Of a DNA stretch of 64,000 bases, positions 39,526 to 47,982 are shown piece after piece. The position numbers and the translations under genes are program-made. Under the pieces are notes generated by a model. The model was not told where the DNA came from. It saw only the letters and a list, made by a program, of their open reading frames with translations, and searched no databases. Position 1 is the first letter of the stretch, and each line of letters begins with the position of its first letter. Source of the stretch: JAFAXA01 sp963777325 (GTDB lineage Bacteria; Pseudomonadota; Alphaproteobacteria; Acetobacterales; Acetobacteraceae); assembly GCA_963777325.1 (NCBI GenBank), contig CAVZQE010000016.1, forward strand, positions 1 to 64,000. Direction: 5' to 3'.

Positions 39526-40947
39526 ATGGATACGCACGTGCAGGCCCTTTCCGGCAGTACCTTGCCGGCCAGCGACAGCGAGCTCGGAGCTTTGCGGAAT
39601 GCACTTCGCGGCGGCGTGCTGCTGCCCGGCGAAGCCGGATACGACGCGGCGCGGACGGTCTGGAACGCCATGATCGACCGCCGCCCCGGCATCATCGTGC
39701 AGGCGCTGGGTGCCGCCGACGTGGTGCAGACCGTCAACTTCGCTCGCGAACACGGAGCGTGCCTGGCCGTGCGAGGCGGCGGCCACAACATCGCCGGCAG
39801 CGCGGTCTGCGAAGGCGGCGTCATGCTCGATCTGTCGCACATGCGCTCGGTGCACGTCGATCCGGCCGCACGCCGCCTCCGCGTCGAAGCGGGGGCGCTG
39901 CTGTCGGACGTGGACAAGGAGACGCAGGCGTTCGGTCTCGCGATCCCGCTCGGGATCAACTCGACGACCGGCCTCGCCGGGCTGACGCTCGGCGGCGGCT
40001 TCGGCTGGACCAGCCGCAAATTAGGGCTGACCATCGACAACCTGCTCTCCGTGGACATCGTCACCGCCGACGGCGCGTTCCGCCGCGCCGACCCGACGCA
40101 GCATCCGGACCTGTTCTGGGCCGTGCGTGGCGGCGGCGGCAATTTCGGGGTGGTGACATCGTTCGAATTCCAGCTCAGCGCGCTCGGTCCGCAGGTGACC
40201 TCCGGGCTGGTGCTGCATCCGCTCTCAGAAGCGCCAACGCTGATGCGCGAATACCGGCGCCTGCTCGACGGAGCGCCGGACGAGCTCAGCGTCTGGCTGG
40301 TGCTGCGCAAGGCCCCGCCCGCGCCGTTCGTGCCGGCCGAGTGGCATGACAGGGAGGTCCTGATCATCGCCCTCTGTCATACCGGGTCTCTGGAGGACGG
40401 GGAGCGGGCGGCCGCGCCCTTCCGCGCGCTCGGACAGCCGGTCGCCGATCTCGTCGGCCCGCATCCGTTCGTCGGCTGGCAGGCGGCTTTCGATCCGTTG
40501 CTGACGCCCGGCGCCCGGAACTACTGGAAGAGCCACGACCTGAACCAGCTGACCGATGCCGCCGCCGAGGTGCTCGTCGATGCTGTCCGGCGGCTGCCCT
40601 CCAGCGAGTGCGAGGTGTTCGTCGGGCAACTCGGCGGCCAAATCAACCGTGTGCCGGTCGCCGGAACCGCGTTTTCCCGCCGCGACGTCAAGTTCGTTGT
40701 CAATGTCCACACCCGCTGGCGCGATCCGGCGCAGGACACCGGCTGCATCGAATGGGCGCGCGGCCTCTTCCGCGCGCTCGCGCCGCACGCGATGGGTTCG
40801 GTGTACGTGAACTTCATGTCCACTGACGAGGCCGACCGTGTTCAGGGCGCATTCGGCCCGAACTACGCGCGGCTGGCCGAGACCAAGCGCCGGTACGATC
40901 CGCGAAACCTGTTCCGGCTCAACCAGAACATTCCGCCCTCGGGGTGA
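39526..40947 (+). CDS. FAD-linked oxidoreductase, berberine-bridge-enzyme type
   Basis: A flavin oxidase of about 473 residues. The FAD_binding_4 domain has LAVRGGGHNIAGSAVCEGGV, where the His near residue 86 is the usual covalent flavin attachment. It continues with LRVEAGALLSDVDKETQAF, GINSTTGLAGLTLGGGFGW and LFWAVRGGGGNFGVVTSFEF. The C-terminal BBE segment VYVNFMSTDEADRVQGAFG, YARLAETKRRYDPRNLFRLN is present. The second covalent Cys of bicovalent enzymes is absent from NSTTGLAG, so a single link is expected. ATG 39526 has GGAG eight bases upstream and is preferred over GTG 39514. Neighbours give no hint of substrate. Confidence 0.88.
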   Translation: MDTHVQALSGSTLPASDSELGALRNALRGGVLLPGEAGYDAARTVWNAMIDRRPGIIVQALGAADVVQTVNFAREHGACLAVRGGGHNIAGSAVCEGGVMLDLSHMRSVHVDPAARRLRVEAGALLSDVDKETQAFGLAIPLGINSTTGLAGLTLGGGFGWTSRKLGLTIDNLLSVDIVTADGAFRRADPTQHPDLFWAVRGGGGNFGVVTSFEFQLSALGPQVTSGLVLHPLSEAPTLMREYRRLLDGAPDELSVWLVLRKAPPAPFVPAEWHDREVLIIALCHTGSLEDGERAAAPFRALGQPVADLVGPHPFVGWQAAFDPLLTPGARNYWKSHDLNQLTDAAAEVLVDAVRRLPSSECEVFVGQLGGQINRVPVAGTAFSRRDVKFVVNVHTRWRDPAQDTGCIEWARGLFRALAPHAMGSVYVNFMSTDEADRVQGAFGPNYARLAETKRRYDPRNLFRLNQNIPPSG

Positions 40948-41017
40948 AAGGCTCAGAACGAGCGGCCGGATAGGCCCAGGAGCGCGCGGCCCGAACGGAT
41001 CGTACGGTAACGCGTCC

Positions 41018-41046
41018 TTGACCCGCGGCGTGGGGCAGCTTATCTC
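41018..41046 (+). promoter_or_regulatory. Possible sigma-70 promoter before rpsA
   Basis: TTGACC and TATCTC are separated by 17 bases, about 150 bases before the rpsA ATG. The 250-base gap between the flavin oxidase gene and rpsA holds no other feature I recognise. A leader of this length would fit S1 autoregulation of its own message, but this is only a motif match. Confidence 0.35.
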
Positions 41047-41197
41047 GCGCTCGGCCCGCCAATGCGGGCGATTGTTGCAACCAAGCCCGCCCGGCATCGC
41101 TCGCGCGGGCAAGTCGCGCATCCGGCAGGGATGCACGCACACCATGGCCGCTCGGCGCCATCGCGTCCGGGCCACCGACACGGAACACAGCATCCAC

Positions 41198-42932
41198 ATG
41201 GCATCAGCCACCACGCTCGCCCGCTCCCCCGCCAGCCAGGACCATTTCCAGGGCGAGGATTTCGCCTCCCTTCTCGATGAGACGCTCGGCCGCGACAGCG
41301 GCTTCGACGGCTCGGTCGTCACCGGCCGCGTCGTCCGGCTGACCGACGAATTCGCGATCGTCGATGTCGGCCTGAAAAGCGAGGGACGAGTTCGCGCTCA
41401 AGGAATTCGGCCCGCCCGGCGCCACGCCGGAGGTCCAGCCCGGCGACTACGTCGAGCTCTACGTCGAGCGCTACGAAGACCGGGACGGCTCGATCGTCCT
41501 CTCCCGCGAGAAGGCCCGCCGCGAAGAGGCGTGGACCAATCTTGAAAAGGCGTTCGAGGCCAACCAGCGCGTCAACGGCACGATCTACGGCCGCGTCAAG
41601 GGCGGCTTCACGGTCGATCTCGGCGGCGCGGTCGCGTTCCTGCCGGGCAGTCAGGTCGACATCCGCCCGGTGCGCGACGTCGGCCCGCTGATGGGCACCC
41701 CGCAGCCCTTCCAGATCCTGAAGATGGACCGCGCGCGCGGCAACATCGTCGTCTCGCGCCGCGCCGTGCTGGAGGAGACCCGCGCCGAGCAGCGGAGCGA
41801 GCTGATCCAGGGACTGAAGGAAGGCATGATCCTGGACGGCGTCGTCAAGAACATTACCGACTACGGCGCGTTCGTCGATCTCGGCGGCGTCGATGGGCTG
41901 CTGCACGTCACCGACATCGCCTGGCGCCGCATCAATCACCCGTCCGAGGCGTTGCAGATCGGCCAACAGGTGAAGGTGCAGGTCATCCGCTTCAACCCGG
42001 AGACGCAGCGCATCAGCCTCGGCATGAAGCAGCTCGAGGCCGATCCGTGGGAAGGCGTCGCCGCCAAATACCCGCCCGGCGCGAAATACACCGGCCGCGT
42101 GACCAACATCACCGACTACGGCGCCTTCGTCGAATTGGAGCCGGGCGTCGAGGGCCTGGTCCACGTCTCGGAGATGTCGTGGACCAAGAAGAACGTCCAT
42201 CCGGGCAAGATCGTCGCCACCTCCCAGGAGGTCGAGGTGATGGTGCTCGACGTGGACAGCGGCAAGCGGCGCATCTCGCTCGGGCTCAAGCAGGTGCAGC
42301 GCAACCCTTGGGAGCAGTTCGTGGACGAGCGCCCGATCGGCTCGACGGTCGAGGGCGAGATCCGCAACATCACCGAATTCGGGCTGTTCATCGGCATCTC
42401 GGCGGATGTGGACGGCATGGTCCACATGTCCGACCTCTCCTGGGACGAGCCGGGCGAACTCGCCATGGCGCATTACGAGAAGGGCCAGACCGTCCAGGCC
42501 AAGGTGCTGGACGTGGATGTCGAGAAGGAACGCATCAGCCTCGGCATCAAGCAGCTCAAGGACGACCCGGCCGCCTCCGTGCTGGACGCGGTCCACAAGG
42601 GCGACGTCGTCACCTGCGTTGTGACCGGCATCCAGGCCAACGGCGTCGAGGTGAAGGTCAACAACATGCTGTCGGGCTTCATCCGCCGGGCGGAGCTGGC
42701 GCGGGACAAGTCCGATCAGCGGCCCGATCGCTTCGCCGTCGGCGAGAAGGTGGACGCCAAGATCACCGCGATCGACCGCGCCTCGCGCAAGCTCAGCCTC
42801 ACCATCAAGGGCAAGGAGATGGAGGAGGAGAAGCAGGCGATGCAGGATTTCGGCTCGTCCGATTCCGGCGCGTCGCTCGGCGACATCCTGGGGGCGGCGA
42901 TCCGCCGTCGGAACCAGCAGTCGCAGGAGTGA
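41198..42932 (+). CDS. rpsA: 30S ribosomal protein S1, frame broken by one extra base
   Basis: S1 recruits mRNA to the ribosome through repeated S1 (OB-fold) domains. The N-terminal part starts MASATTLARSPASQDHFQGE and runs to AIVDVGLKSEGR; the rest (LKEFGPPGATPEVQPGDYVE, TIYGRVKGGFTVDLGGAVAF, ITDYGAFVDLGGVDGLLHVT, ITEFGLFIGISADVDGMVHM) is in another frame. The switch is at 41388-41393, where GAGTTC stands for GAGTC. Removing a T gives exactly SEGRVALKEFG, the family sequence. The 1735 bases are 3n+1 and the corrected protein has 577 residues. S1 is essential, so this is surely a sequence error. An in-frame ATG at 41144 is a weaker start. Confidence 0.96.
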
Positions 42933-42994
42933 TGGCGTCGGCCGGCGGCCGGCGCGGGTTGATCCCGGGCCCGCTTTCGGCCTAACGCTCCCGG

Positions 42995-43918
42995 ATGAGC
43001 ATCGAAACCGATCTGTTGCTGGACAGGCGGCGCCTCAAGCGCCGCCTGTTCGTCTGGCGGGTGGTCGCGGTCGTGGCGGTGGTCGCGGCGATCGGGACGG
43101 CGGCCGGCCTGTGGGGCATCGGCCAGGAACGGCGGCACGTCGCGCGCATCAATGTCACCGGCATCATCACCGAGGACCGCAAGCTGAGCCAGGCGATCGA
43201 CGCGCTGGCGAAGGACAAGCGGGTTCCGGCGGCCATCCTCTACATCAACAGCCCGGGCGGCAGCGTCGCGGGCGGGGAAGGCCTGCATGACGTGCTGGCC
43301 CGGCTGGCCGCGAGGAAGCCGCTGGTCGCGGTGATGGGCGGCACGGCGGCGTCGGCCGGCTACATGATCGCGATGCCGGCGGCGCGCATCTTCGCCCGCG
43401 AGAGCACGATCACCGGGTCGATCGGCGTGCTGCTGCAGACGGGCGACATCGCCGGGTTGCTGAACAAGATCGGGATCGAGACCGACGCGATCGTCTCCGG
43501 GCCGCTCAAGGATCAGCCCAGCTTCACCCAGCCGCTGAGTAGCGAAGGCCGCCAGGTGCTGCAGGCGCTCGTCATGGACATGTACGAGCAGTTCGTGGCG
43601 CTCGTCGCGCAGGGTCGCCACATGCCGGCCGAACAGGTCCGGAAGCTCGCGGACGGGCGGGCCTATACCGGCCGGCAGGCGCTGGCGCTCGGGCTCGTGG
43701 ACCAGTTCGGCGGCGAGCCGGAAGCGCGGGACTGGCTCGCGGAGAAGAAGGGCGTTCCGGCCGATCTGCCCGTCGAGGACGTCGAGATCGCCAGCTTCCC
43801 GGAACGGGTATTCGGCGCGACCCTTGGCCCGATCGTCGGCGCTTTCCGGAAAACGCTTCTGCCGCAAGGACTTACCCTTGACCGTGTGTATGCCCTCTGG
43901 CACCCTTCAGCGAAATGA
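42995..43918 (+). CDS. sppA: Signal peptide peptidase SppA (S49 family)
   Basis: A membrane-bound serine protease that degrades cleaved signal peptides. The 307-residue protein has one N-terminal membrane anchor (VWRVVAVVAVVAAIGTAAGL, about 20-42). The S49 core follows with ARINVTGIITEDRKLSQAID, ILYINSPGGSVAGGEGLHDV, VAVMGGTAASAGYMIAMPAA (nucleophile Ser) and STITGSIGVLLQTGDIAGLL, then the C-terminal GRAYTGRQALALGLVDQFGG. It is the short single-domain form. It lies 62 bases after rpsA and before ihfB, the common alphaproteobacterial order rpsA, sppA, ihfB. Confidence 0.95.
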   Translation: MSIETDLLLDRRRLKRRLFVWRVVAVVAVVAAIGTAAGLWGIGQERRHVARINVTGIITEDRKLSQAIDALAKDKRVPAAILYINSPGGSVAGGEGLHDVLARLAARKPLVAVMGGTAASAGYMIAMPAARIFARESTITGSIGVLLQTGDIAGLLNKIGIETDAIVSGPLKDQPSFTQPLSSEGRQVLQALVMDMYEQFVALVAQGRHMPAEQVRKLADGRAYTGRQALALGLVDQFGGEPEARDWLAEKKGVPADLPVEDVEIASFPERVFGATLGPIVGAFRKTLLPQGLTLDRVYALWHPSAK

Positions 43919-43946
43919 TGGCCCGCGCGAACTCCGGCGCGGGCCA
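43919..43946 (+). terminator. Hairpin between sppA and ihfB
   Basis: TGGCCCGCGC and GCGCGGGCCA form a perfect 10-base stem with an 8-base loop directly after the sppA stop. No T run follows, so it may be a weak terminator, a 3'-end stabiliser or part of the ihfB leader. Confidence 0.45.
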
Positions 43947-43963
43947 GTCCGGGGGCGCGCGCC

Positions 43964-44284
43964 ATGACGAAGTCGGAGCTGATCGCCGAGCTGACCGCCG
44001 CCAATCCGCACCTGACCGGCCGCGACGTCGAGGTGATCGTGGCGACGATCTTCGACGAAATCACGGCGGCTCTGGCGCGCGGCGACCGGGTCGAGCTGCG
44101 CGGGTTTGGCGCGTTCACGGTCAAGCGGCGCAATGCCCGGACGGGACGCAATCCGCGCACCGGGGAGGCGGTGCCGGTGGACGAGAAGGCGGTCCCGTTC
44201 TTCAAGGCCGGCAAGGAGCTGCGCGAGCGTGTCAACAAGAGCCGGCCGGCGCGCGGCGCATCCGCGGAACGCATCCCGGCCTGA
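43964..44284 (+). CDS. ihfB: Integration host factor beta subunit
   Basis: A DNA-bending nucleoid protein that pairs with IHF-alpha. The 106-residue protein starts MTKSELIAELTAANPHLTGR. The HU/IHF signature is GDRVELRGFGAFTVKRRNAR, followed by the DNA-clamping arm ARTGRNPRTGEAVPV with the conserved Pro that intercalates. The C-terminal helix PFFKAGKELRERVNKSRPA is normal, with a short extra tail. It lies between sppA and a LapA-like gene, as in many relatives, supporting the beta assignment over HU. Confidence 0.95.
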   Translation: MTKSELIAELTAANPHLTGRDVEVIVATIFDEITAALARGDRVELRGFGAFTVKRRNARTGRNPRTGEAVPVDEKAVPFFKAGKELRERVNKSRPARGASAERIPA

Positions 44285-44303
44285 ATAAGCGATTGAATTT
44301 GCC

Positions 44304-44606
44304 ATGCGCTATGTGATCGTTCTCCCCGTCCTGTTCCTGCTCGTGGTGTTCGCGCTCTCGAATCAGGAAACCGTGCGGCTCGGCATGTGGCCAAGCTGGT
44401 ATGGGCTGGAGGCGCCGCTGTCGGTCGCGATGCTGATCGGCATGGGCATCGCGTTCCTTCTTGGAGCGGTCCTGGTCTGGTTCTCCGAACTGGCGCAGCG
44501 CAGGCGGGCGCGCCGGGCCGAACGGGCCGCCCGCATGCTCGAGGAGCAGGTGCAGGATCTGCGCACCCGGCTGTCCCGGACGGCGCCGCTGCCTCCCGGT
44601 CCGTGA
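44304..44606 (+). CDS. LapA family membrane protein
   Basis: A small inner-membrane protein of 100 residues. Two membrane segments are visible, MRYVIVLPVLFLLVVFALSN and APLSVAMLIGMGIAFLLGAV, with the family pattern SNQETVRLGMWPSW between them. A basic and then coiled-coil-like tail follows (RRRARRAERAARMLEEQVQD). It matches the DUF1049/LapA family, which in E. coli works with LapB in control of lipopolysaccharide synthesis. LapB is not adjacent here. Its stop overlaps the pyrF GTG start (GTGA), so the two are translated together. Confidence 0.85.
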   Translation: MRYVIVLPVLFLLVVFALSNQETVRLGMWPSWYGLEAPLSVAMLIGMGIAFLLGAVLVWFSELAQRRRARRAERAARMLEEQVQDLRTRLSRTAPLPPGP

Positions 44607-45313
44607 GCAGGTCCGGCTTCCGGAGCGAAGCGGACCGGCTGATCGTTGCCCTCGACACGAACGATCTCGCGAAGGCGGAGGCGCTCGCGGTGGCGGTTGC
44701 GCCCTCTTGCGGGCTGCTGAAGCTCGGGCTCGAGTTTTTCCTGGCGCACGGCGCGTCCGGCATGCGCGCGATCCCCGGCCGCCCGATCTTTCTCGACCTC
44801 AAGCTGCACGACATCCCGAACACGGTCGCGGGCGCCGTGCGCGCGGTCCTGCCGCTCAAGCCCCGGATGCTGACCGTCCATGCCGCCGGCGGCGGCGCGA
44901 TGGTCGAGGCAGCGCGGCGCGCATGCGAGAGGGCGGGGGACGACAGGCCGCTCCTGCTCGCCGTCACCGTGCTGACCAGCCTGAATGCGGCGACCCTGCA
45001 TGACACGGGCGTCGCGGGCGGTCCGGCGCAGCAGGTGCTCCGGCTCGGCCGTCTTGCCGTGGACGCGGGCGCGGACGGTCTCGTGTGCAGCCCGCGCGAG
45101 GCCGCGATGCTGCGCGCGGCGCTCGGCGCGGAGCCCGTGCTCGTGGTGCCCGGCATCCGTCCCGCGGGCGCTTCGCCCGGCGACCAGGCGCGCACGATGA
45201 CCCCGGCCGAGGCCGTTGCCGCCGGGGCGGACTGGATCGTGGTCGGCCGGCCCGTCACATCGCAGCCCGATCCGGGCGCGGCGGCGGCGGATATCGTGCG
45301 GGGGCTTCGATGA
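44603..45313 (+). CDS. pyrF: Orotidine 5'-phosphate decarboxylase
   Basis: Last step of UMP synthesis. The 236-residue barrel starts at GTG 44603, overlapping the lapA stop. It shows RLIVALDTNDLAKAEALAVA, LKLGLEFFLAHG, the catalytic array PIFLDLKLHDIPNTVAGAVR (Asp-Lys-x-x-Asp), VTVLTSLNAATLHDTGV, GLVCSPREAAMLRAALG, VPGIRPAGASPGDQARTMTP and ADWIVVGRPVT. Its stop overlaps the trpF ATG (ATGA). The frame also reads further upstream, but that part is a shadow of lapA. Confidence 0.97.
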   Translation: MSRSGFRSEADRLIVALDTNDLAKAEALAVAVAPSCGLLKLGLEFFLAHGASGMRAIPGRPIFLDLKLHDIPNTVAGAVRAVLPLKPRMLTVHAAGGGAMVEAARRACERAGDDRPLLLAVTVLTSLNAATLHDTGVAGGPAQQVLRLGRLAVDAGADGLVCSPREAAMLRAALGAEPVLVVPGIRPAGASPGDQARTMTPAEAVAAGADWIVVGRPVTSQPDPGAAAADIVRGLR

Positions 45314-45933
45314 GCGTCGGGGTCAAGATCTGCGGCATCACCGACGGGGCGGCGCTGGACGCGGCGTCGGAGGCCGGGGCGGACTGGATCGGCCTCGTCT
45401 TCTTCCCGCCCTCGCCGCGTTTCCTGACGGCGGCGGCGGCTTCGGCCCTGCTGGCCGGGCATGCGCATCCCGCCCCGGTCGGGCTGTTCGTCGAGCCGGA
45501 CCCGGAGGACATCGCCTCCGTGCTCGATTGCGTGCAGCTGGCCGCGCTCCAGGTCTACGGGCGCTCCGCCGATCCGGCGATGCTGCGGACGCGCTTCGGG
45601 CTGCCGGTGTGGCGGGCGGTCGGCGTCGGCTCGGCGGGCGGCCTGCCTTCCGCGGCCGACGGCGCGGACCGGCTCGTGCTGGAAGCCAAGCCGCCCGCGG
45701 GCGCAAGCCGCCCCGGCGGCAACGCGCGCCGGTTCGATTGGTCCGTGCTCGCCGGATGGCGGCCGCCCTGTCGCTGGATGCTGGCGGGAGGCCTCGATCC
45801 CGGCAATGTGGCCGAGGCGATCCGGCTCACGGGCGCGCAGGCCGTGGACGTATCCTCCGGCGTCGAGGACGCGCCAGGACGGAAGAACCCGGCCCTGATC
45901 CGCGATTTCATCGCCGCCGCGCGCGCGGCGTAA
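45310..45933 (+). CDS. trpF: Phosphoribosylanthranilate isomerase
   Basis: Third step of the tryptophan branch, between TrpD and TrpC. The 207-residue protein has VKICGITDGAALDAASEAGA (catalytic Cys), WIGLVFFPPSPRFLTAAAA, PVGLFVEPDPEDIASVLD, LAALQVYGRSADPAMLR, MLAGGLDPGNVAEAIRLTGA and VDVSSGVEDAPGRKNPALI (catalytic Asp in the VDVSSGVE segment). It is coupled to pyrF by an ATGA overlap. In many Rhodospirillales trpB and trpA follow directly; here a lytic transglycosylase follows instead, so the block has been rearranged. Confidence 0.96.
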   Translation: MSVGVKICGITDGAALDAASEAGADWIGLVFFPPSPRFLTAAAASALLAGHAHPAPVGLFVEPDPEDIASVLDCVQLAALQVYGRSADPAMLRTRFGLPVWRAVGVGSAGGLPSAADGADRLVLEAKPPAGASRPGGNARRFDWSVLAGWRPPCRWMLAGGLDPGNVAEAIRLTGAQAVDVSSGVEDAPGRKNPALIRDFIAAARAA

Positions 45934-45990
45934 ACCGATCCGTCATCCGTCCGGCGCTAATTTCGGTCGTTCCAGCGGGGGGAGGATCGG

Positions 45991-46629
45991 GTGAGGGAAA
46001 CCCAAGCGACGGCGGCGACGGGCACGGACGCGCGGCCGGGCGCGATCCCCTTCGGGTCCGGATCGGCGTTTCGCTCGCTCATGACCAGCTTGGGCGCGAA
46101 GGATAAGGGCTTCGCCTCGCTGCGGGGCGCGCTCGCCCGCTCGCCCGACCGCGCCACCGCGACGCCGCACGCCGCGAGCGGTCACCACCACGCCGGCAAG
46201 AGCGCGGGCGGGACCGCCGTGGCCAGCGCCTCTGGGCAGGCGGCGCTCACCGAGGCGATGCGGCGGGAAGGGGTGCCCGCGACCTGGCAGGCGGCCCTGC
46301 AATACATCATGGGCAAGGAGTCCGGAGGCCGGGTGGACGTGAAGAACCCGACCCACTCGGCGCGCGGCCTGTTCCAGCTCACGGCCGCGAACTACCACTA
46401 CATGCCGCGCGGCGCGGCCTCGTTCGGCAACGGCGTCGAGGAGGCGCAGGGCGGCATCCGCTACATCGTCAGCCGCTACGGCACCGCCGCCAACGCCGCC
46501 TCGTTCTGGCAGCAGCACCAGTGGTACCAGGATAAGGGTTTAGTTACGTCTTCGGTTCATTCGGTGCCTGATCTAAGAAAGCCCCTCCGTACCCTTTTTC
46601 AGGCGTTCCTAATGTCTGCTCGAAGATAA
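45991..46629 (+). CDS. Lytic transglycosylase-like protein with SLT domain, 3' end overlapping an opposite gene
   Basis: A possible peptidoglycan-cleaving enzyme. It starts at GTG 45991 behind a good GGGAGG site. Residues 1-85 are low-complexity Ala/Ser/His-rich. The SLT-like domain begins at about 88 with MRREGVPATWQAALQYIMGK, ESGGRVDVKNPTHSARGLFQ (catalytic Glu in KESGG) and LTAANYHYMPRGAASFGNGV, then IRYIVSRYGTAANAASFWQQ, HQWY. Such proteins usually end at HQWY or just after. Here the frame runs 30 codons on into AT-richer DNA and overlaps the end of the dcd-like gene by 86 bases. The natural 3' end was probably replaced at about 46530. No classical signal peptide is visible. Confidence 0.82.
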   Translation: MRETQATAATGTDARPGAIPFGSGSAFRSLMTSLGAKDKGFASLRGALARSPDRATATPHAASGHHHAGKSAGGTAVASASGQAALTEAMRREGVPATWQAALQYIMGKESGGRVDVKNPTHSARGLFQLTAANYHYMPRGAASFGNGVEEAQGGIRYIVSRYGTAANAASFWQQHQWYQDKGLVTSSVHSVPDLRKPLRTLFQAFLMSARR

Positions 46630-47062
46630 GCTGGCAAATTCTCATCCCAGCATCGAGTATAATTTCATGTGGCCCGAAATTGTACATTTCGAGCTGAACA
46701 GGCCCGCGAAAGCCATTATGGATTGTAGGCGCCGTGATATGCACACCGGCGCCCACTCTGGCCATAGAGCTCTTGCCCTCGACTCTCGCCGCCAGACGGG
46801 AGCAGACCGGGATATCCACTATTTCGTTAGTCCACGCCAATACGAGCGTTTGAGGCAGCATGGTAAACATGTCTTGCTTTTTGGGCTGCTGAAACTTCAG
46901 CAAGCCAGAGTATTTATACCCGCGTGCCCCGGGGCGTATGATAACGCCTGGAACATTGTCCCACACACTAAACGAGTTCCCCAAGGTAAGATCAACGCTG
47001 GTAGAGCTGAAGGCGTCAGCGGCGGGTTCAGGTTTAATCCCCGCTTGTTCTGGCGACCGCAC
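46544..47062 (-). CDS. dCTP deaminase-like (dcd/dut superfamily) protein, possibly shortened N-terminus
   Basis: A 172-residue member of the dCTP deaminase/dUTPase superfamily, which removes the amino group of dCTP or hydrolyses dUTP. The conserved block is ARVEGKSSMARVGAGVHITA, followed by PTIHNGFRGPVQLEMYNFGP, with the Ser-Ser-x-x-Arg phosphate motif and the catalytic Glu of the LE pair. FSSTSVDLTLGNSF is the N-terminal family motif. Only about 20 residues precede it and a stop lies three codons above the GTG start. The usual first strand is therefore missing, or a frame error hides it; a second frame from 47099 could supply it. The DNA is clearly AT-richer than its neighbours, suggesting transfer. 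Confidence 0.8.
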   Translation of the reverse strand: MRSPEQAGIKPEPAADAFSSTSVDLTLGNSFSVWDNVPGVIIRPGARGYKYSGLLKFQQPKKQDMFTMLPQTLVLAWTNEIVDIPVCSRLAARVEGKSSMARVGAGVHITAPTIHNGFRGPVQLEMYNFGPHEIILDAGMRICQLIFEQTLGTPEKGYGGAFLDQAPNEPKT

Positions 47063-47085
47063 CGCTGATCAGCGCTCTACGCGAC

Positions 47086-47889
47086 CTAATCCGCCGCATC
47101 GGCTTGCAGCGCGTCGGGATGGCTGCGGATCGCGCGGCCGAAATCCTCGAAGATCCGGCGGGAGACGATGTCGGTCTCGAAATCGTATTCCGGATGCCAC
47201 TGCACGCCCGCGGCGAAACTCCGGACCGGGCCGGCCGGCGTGCCGACGACGCGCACCGCCTCGATCGTGCCGTCGGGCGCGACCGCCTCGACCGCCAGCC
47301 CCGGCGCCAAGCGGTCGATCCCCTGATTATGCAGGGAATTAACGGCGATCTGGTCGGTGCCAGTCAGCCGGCGTAGCCACCCGCCCGGGCTGACCCGCAC
47401 CAGATGCGCCTTGCCCTGGCGCACCTTGGCCGAGCGCTGCATCGGGGTCGAATGATCGAGCCGTCCCGGCAGATCCTGCAGGCGCTGGTGCAGGCTGCCG
47501 CCGAGCGCCACGTTGAGTTCCTGAAATCCCCGGCAGATCGCGAGCACCGGCACGCCGGCGGCGATCGCGGCGCGGATCAGCGGCAGCACCGCCGCGTCGC
47601 GGGCCGGGTCTTCCGGCGTGCCGCTCGCATGCGGCGGGCCGCCATAAAGGCAGGGCTGCACATTGGAGCGGCTGCCGGTCAGGACGATGCCGTCCAGCCG
47701 GTCGACCAGCGTGTCGATGTCGACCGAGGGACCGTTCGCCGGGAGCAGAACCGGCACGGCGTCGATCGCCTGCTCGGCCGCGCGGATATAGGTGTCGGAC
47801 GCAGCATGGTTCGGCATGGCGTAGATGCCGAACTGCTTTGTGCAGCAACTGATGCCGACGAGCGGCCTGACCGGACCCTTGACTCTCAT
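47086..47889 (-). CDS. Gamma-glutamyl-gamma-aminobutyrate hydrolase family amidase (peptidase C26)
   Basis: A class I glutamine amidotransferase-like hydrolase, related to PuuD, which removes glutamate from gamma-glutamyl-GABA in putrescine breakdown. The start ATG 47889 (MRVKGPVRPLVGISCCTKQF) has AGGG upstream; 16 further codons in frame are ignored. The 267-residue protein has LDGIVLTGSRSNVQPCLYGG, PVLAICRGFQELNVALGGSL (nucleophile Cys), VNSLHNQGIDRLAPGLAVEA and AAGVQWHPEYDFETD (His and Glu). No other puu gene is near, so the substrate may be another gamma-glutamyl compound. It lies 23 bases before the dcd-like gene. Confidence 0.88.
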   Translation of the reverse strand: MRVKGPVRPLVGISCCTKQFGIYAMPNHAASDTYIRAAEQAIDAVPVLLPANGPSVDIDTLVDRLDGIVLTGSRSNVQPCLYGGPPHASGTPEDPARDAAVLPLIRAAIAAGVPVLAICRGFQELNVALGGSLHQRLQDLPGRLDHSTPMQRSAKVRQGKAHLVRVSPGGWLRRLTGTDQIAVNSLHNQGIDRLAPGLAVEAVAPDGTIEAVRVVGTPAGPVRSFAAGVQWHPEYDFETDIVSRRIFEDFGRAIRSHPDALQADAAD

Positions 47890-47982
47890 CACGACCCTAA
47901 TGTTGGCGATTCGAATGGCGAAAAGAAGTGAAAACAACCCAGGGGAGCCATTCTCCGCGCGAACGTCGCATTGGCGCGCCGT

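Noticed and set aside
42455..42475. A GAACTC in rpsA as another inserted base.
   Set aside because: Here GAA CTC is in frame and the protein (GELAMAHYEKG) is continuous, so not every GAACTC is an error.
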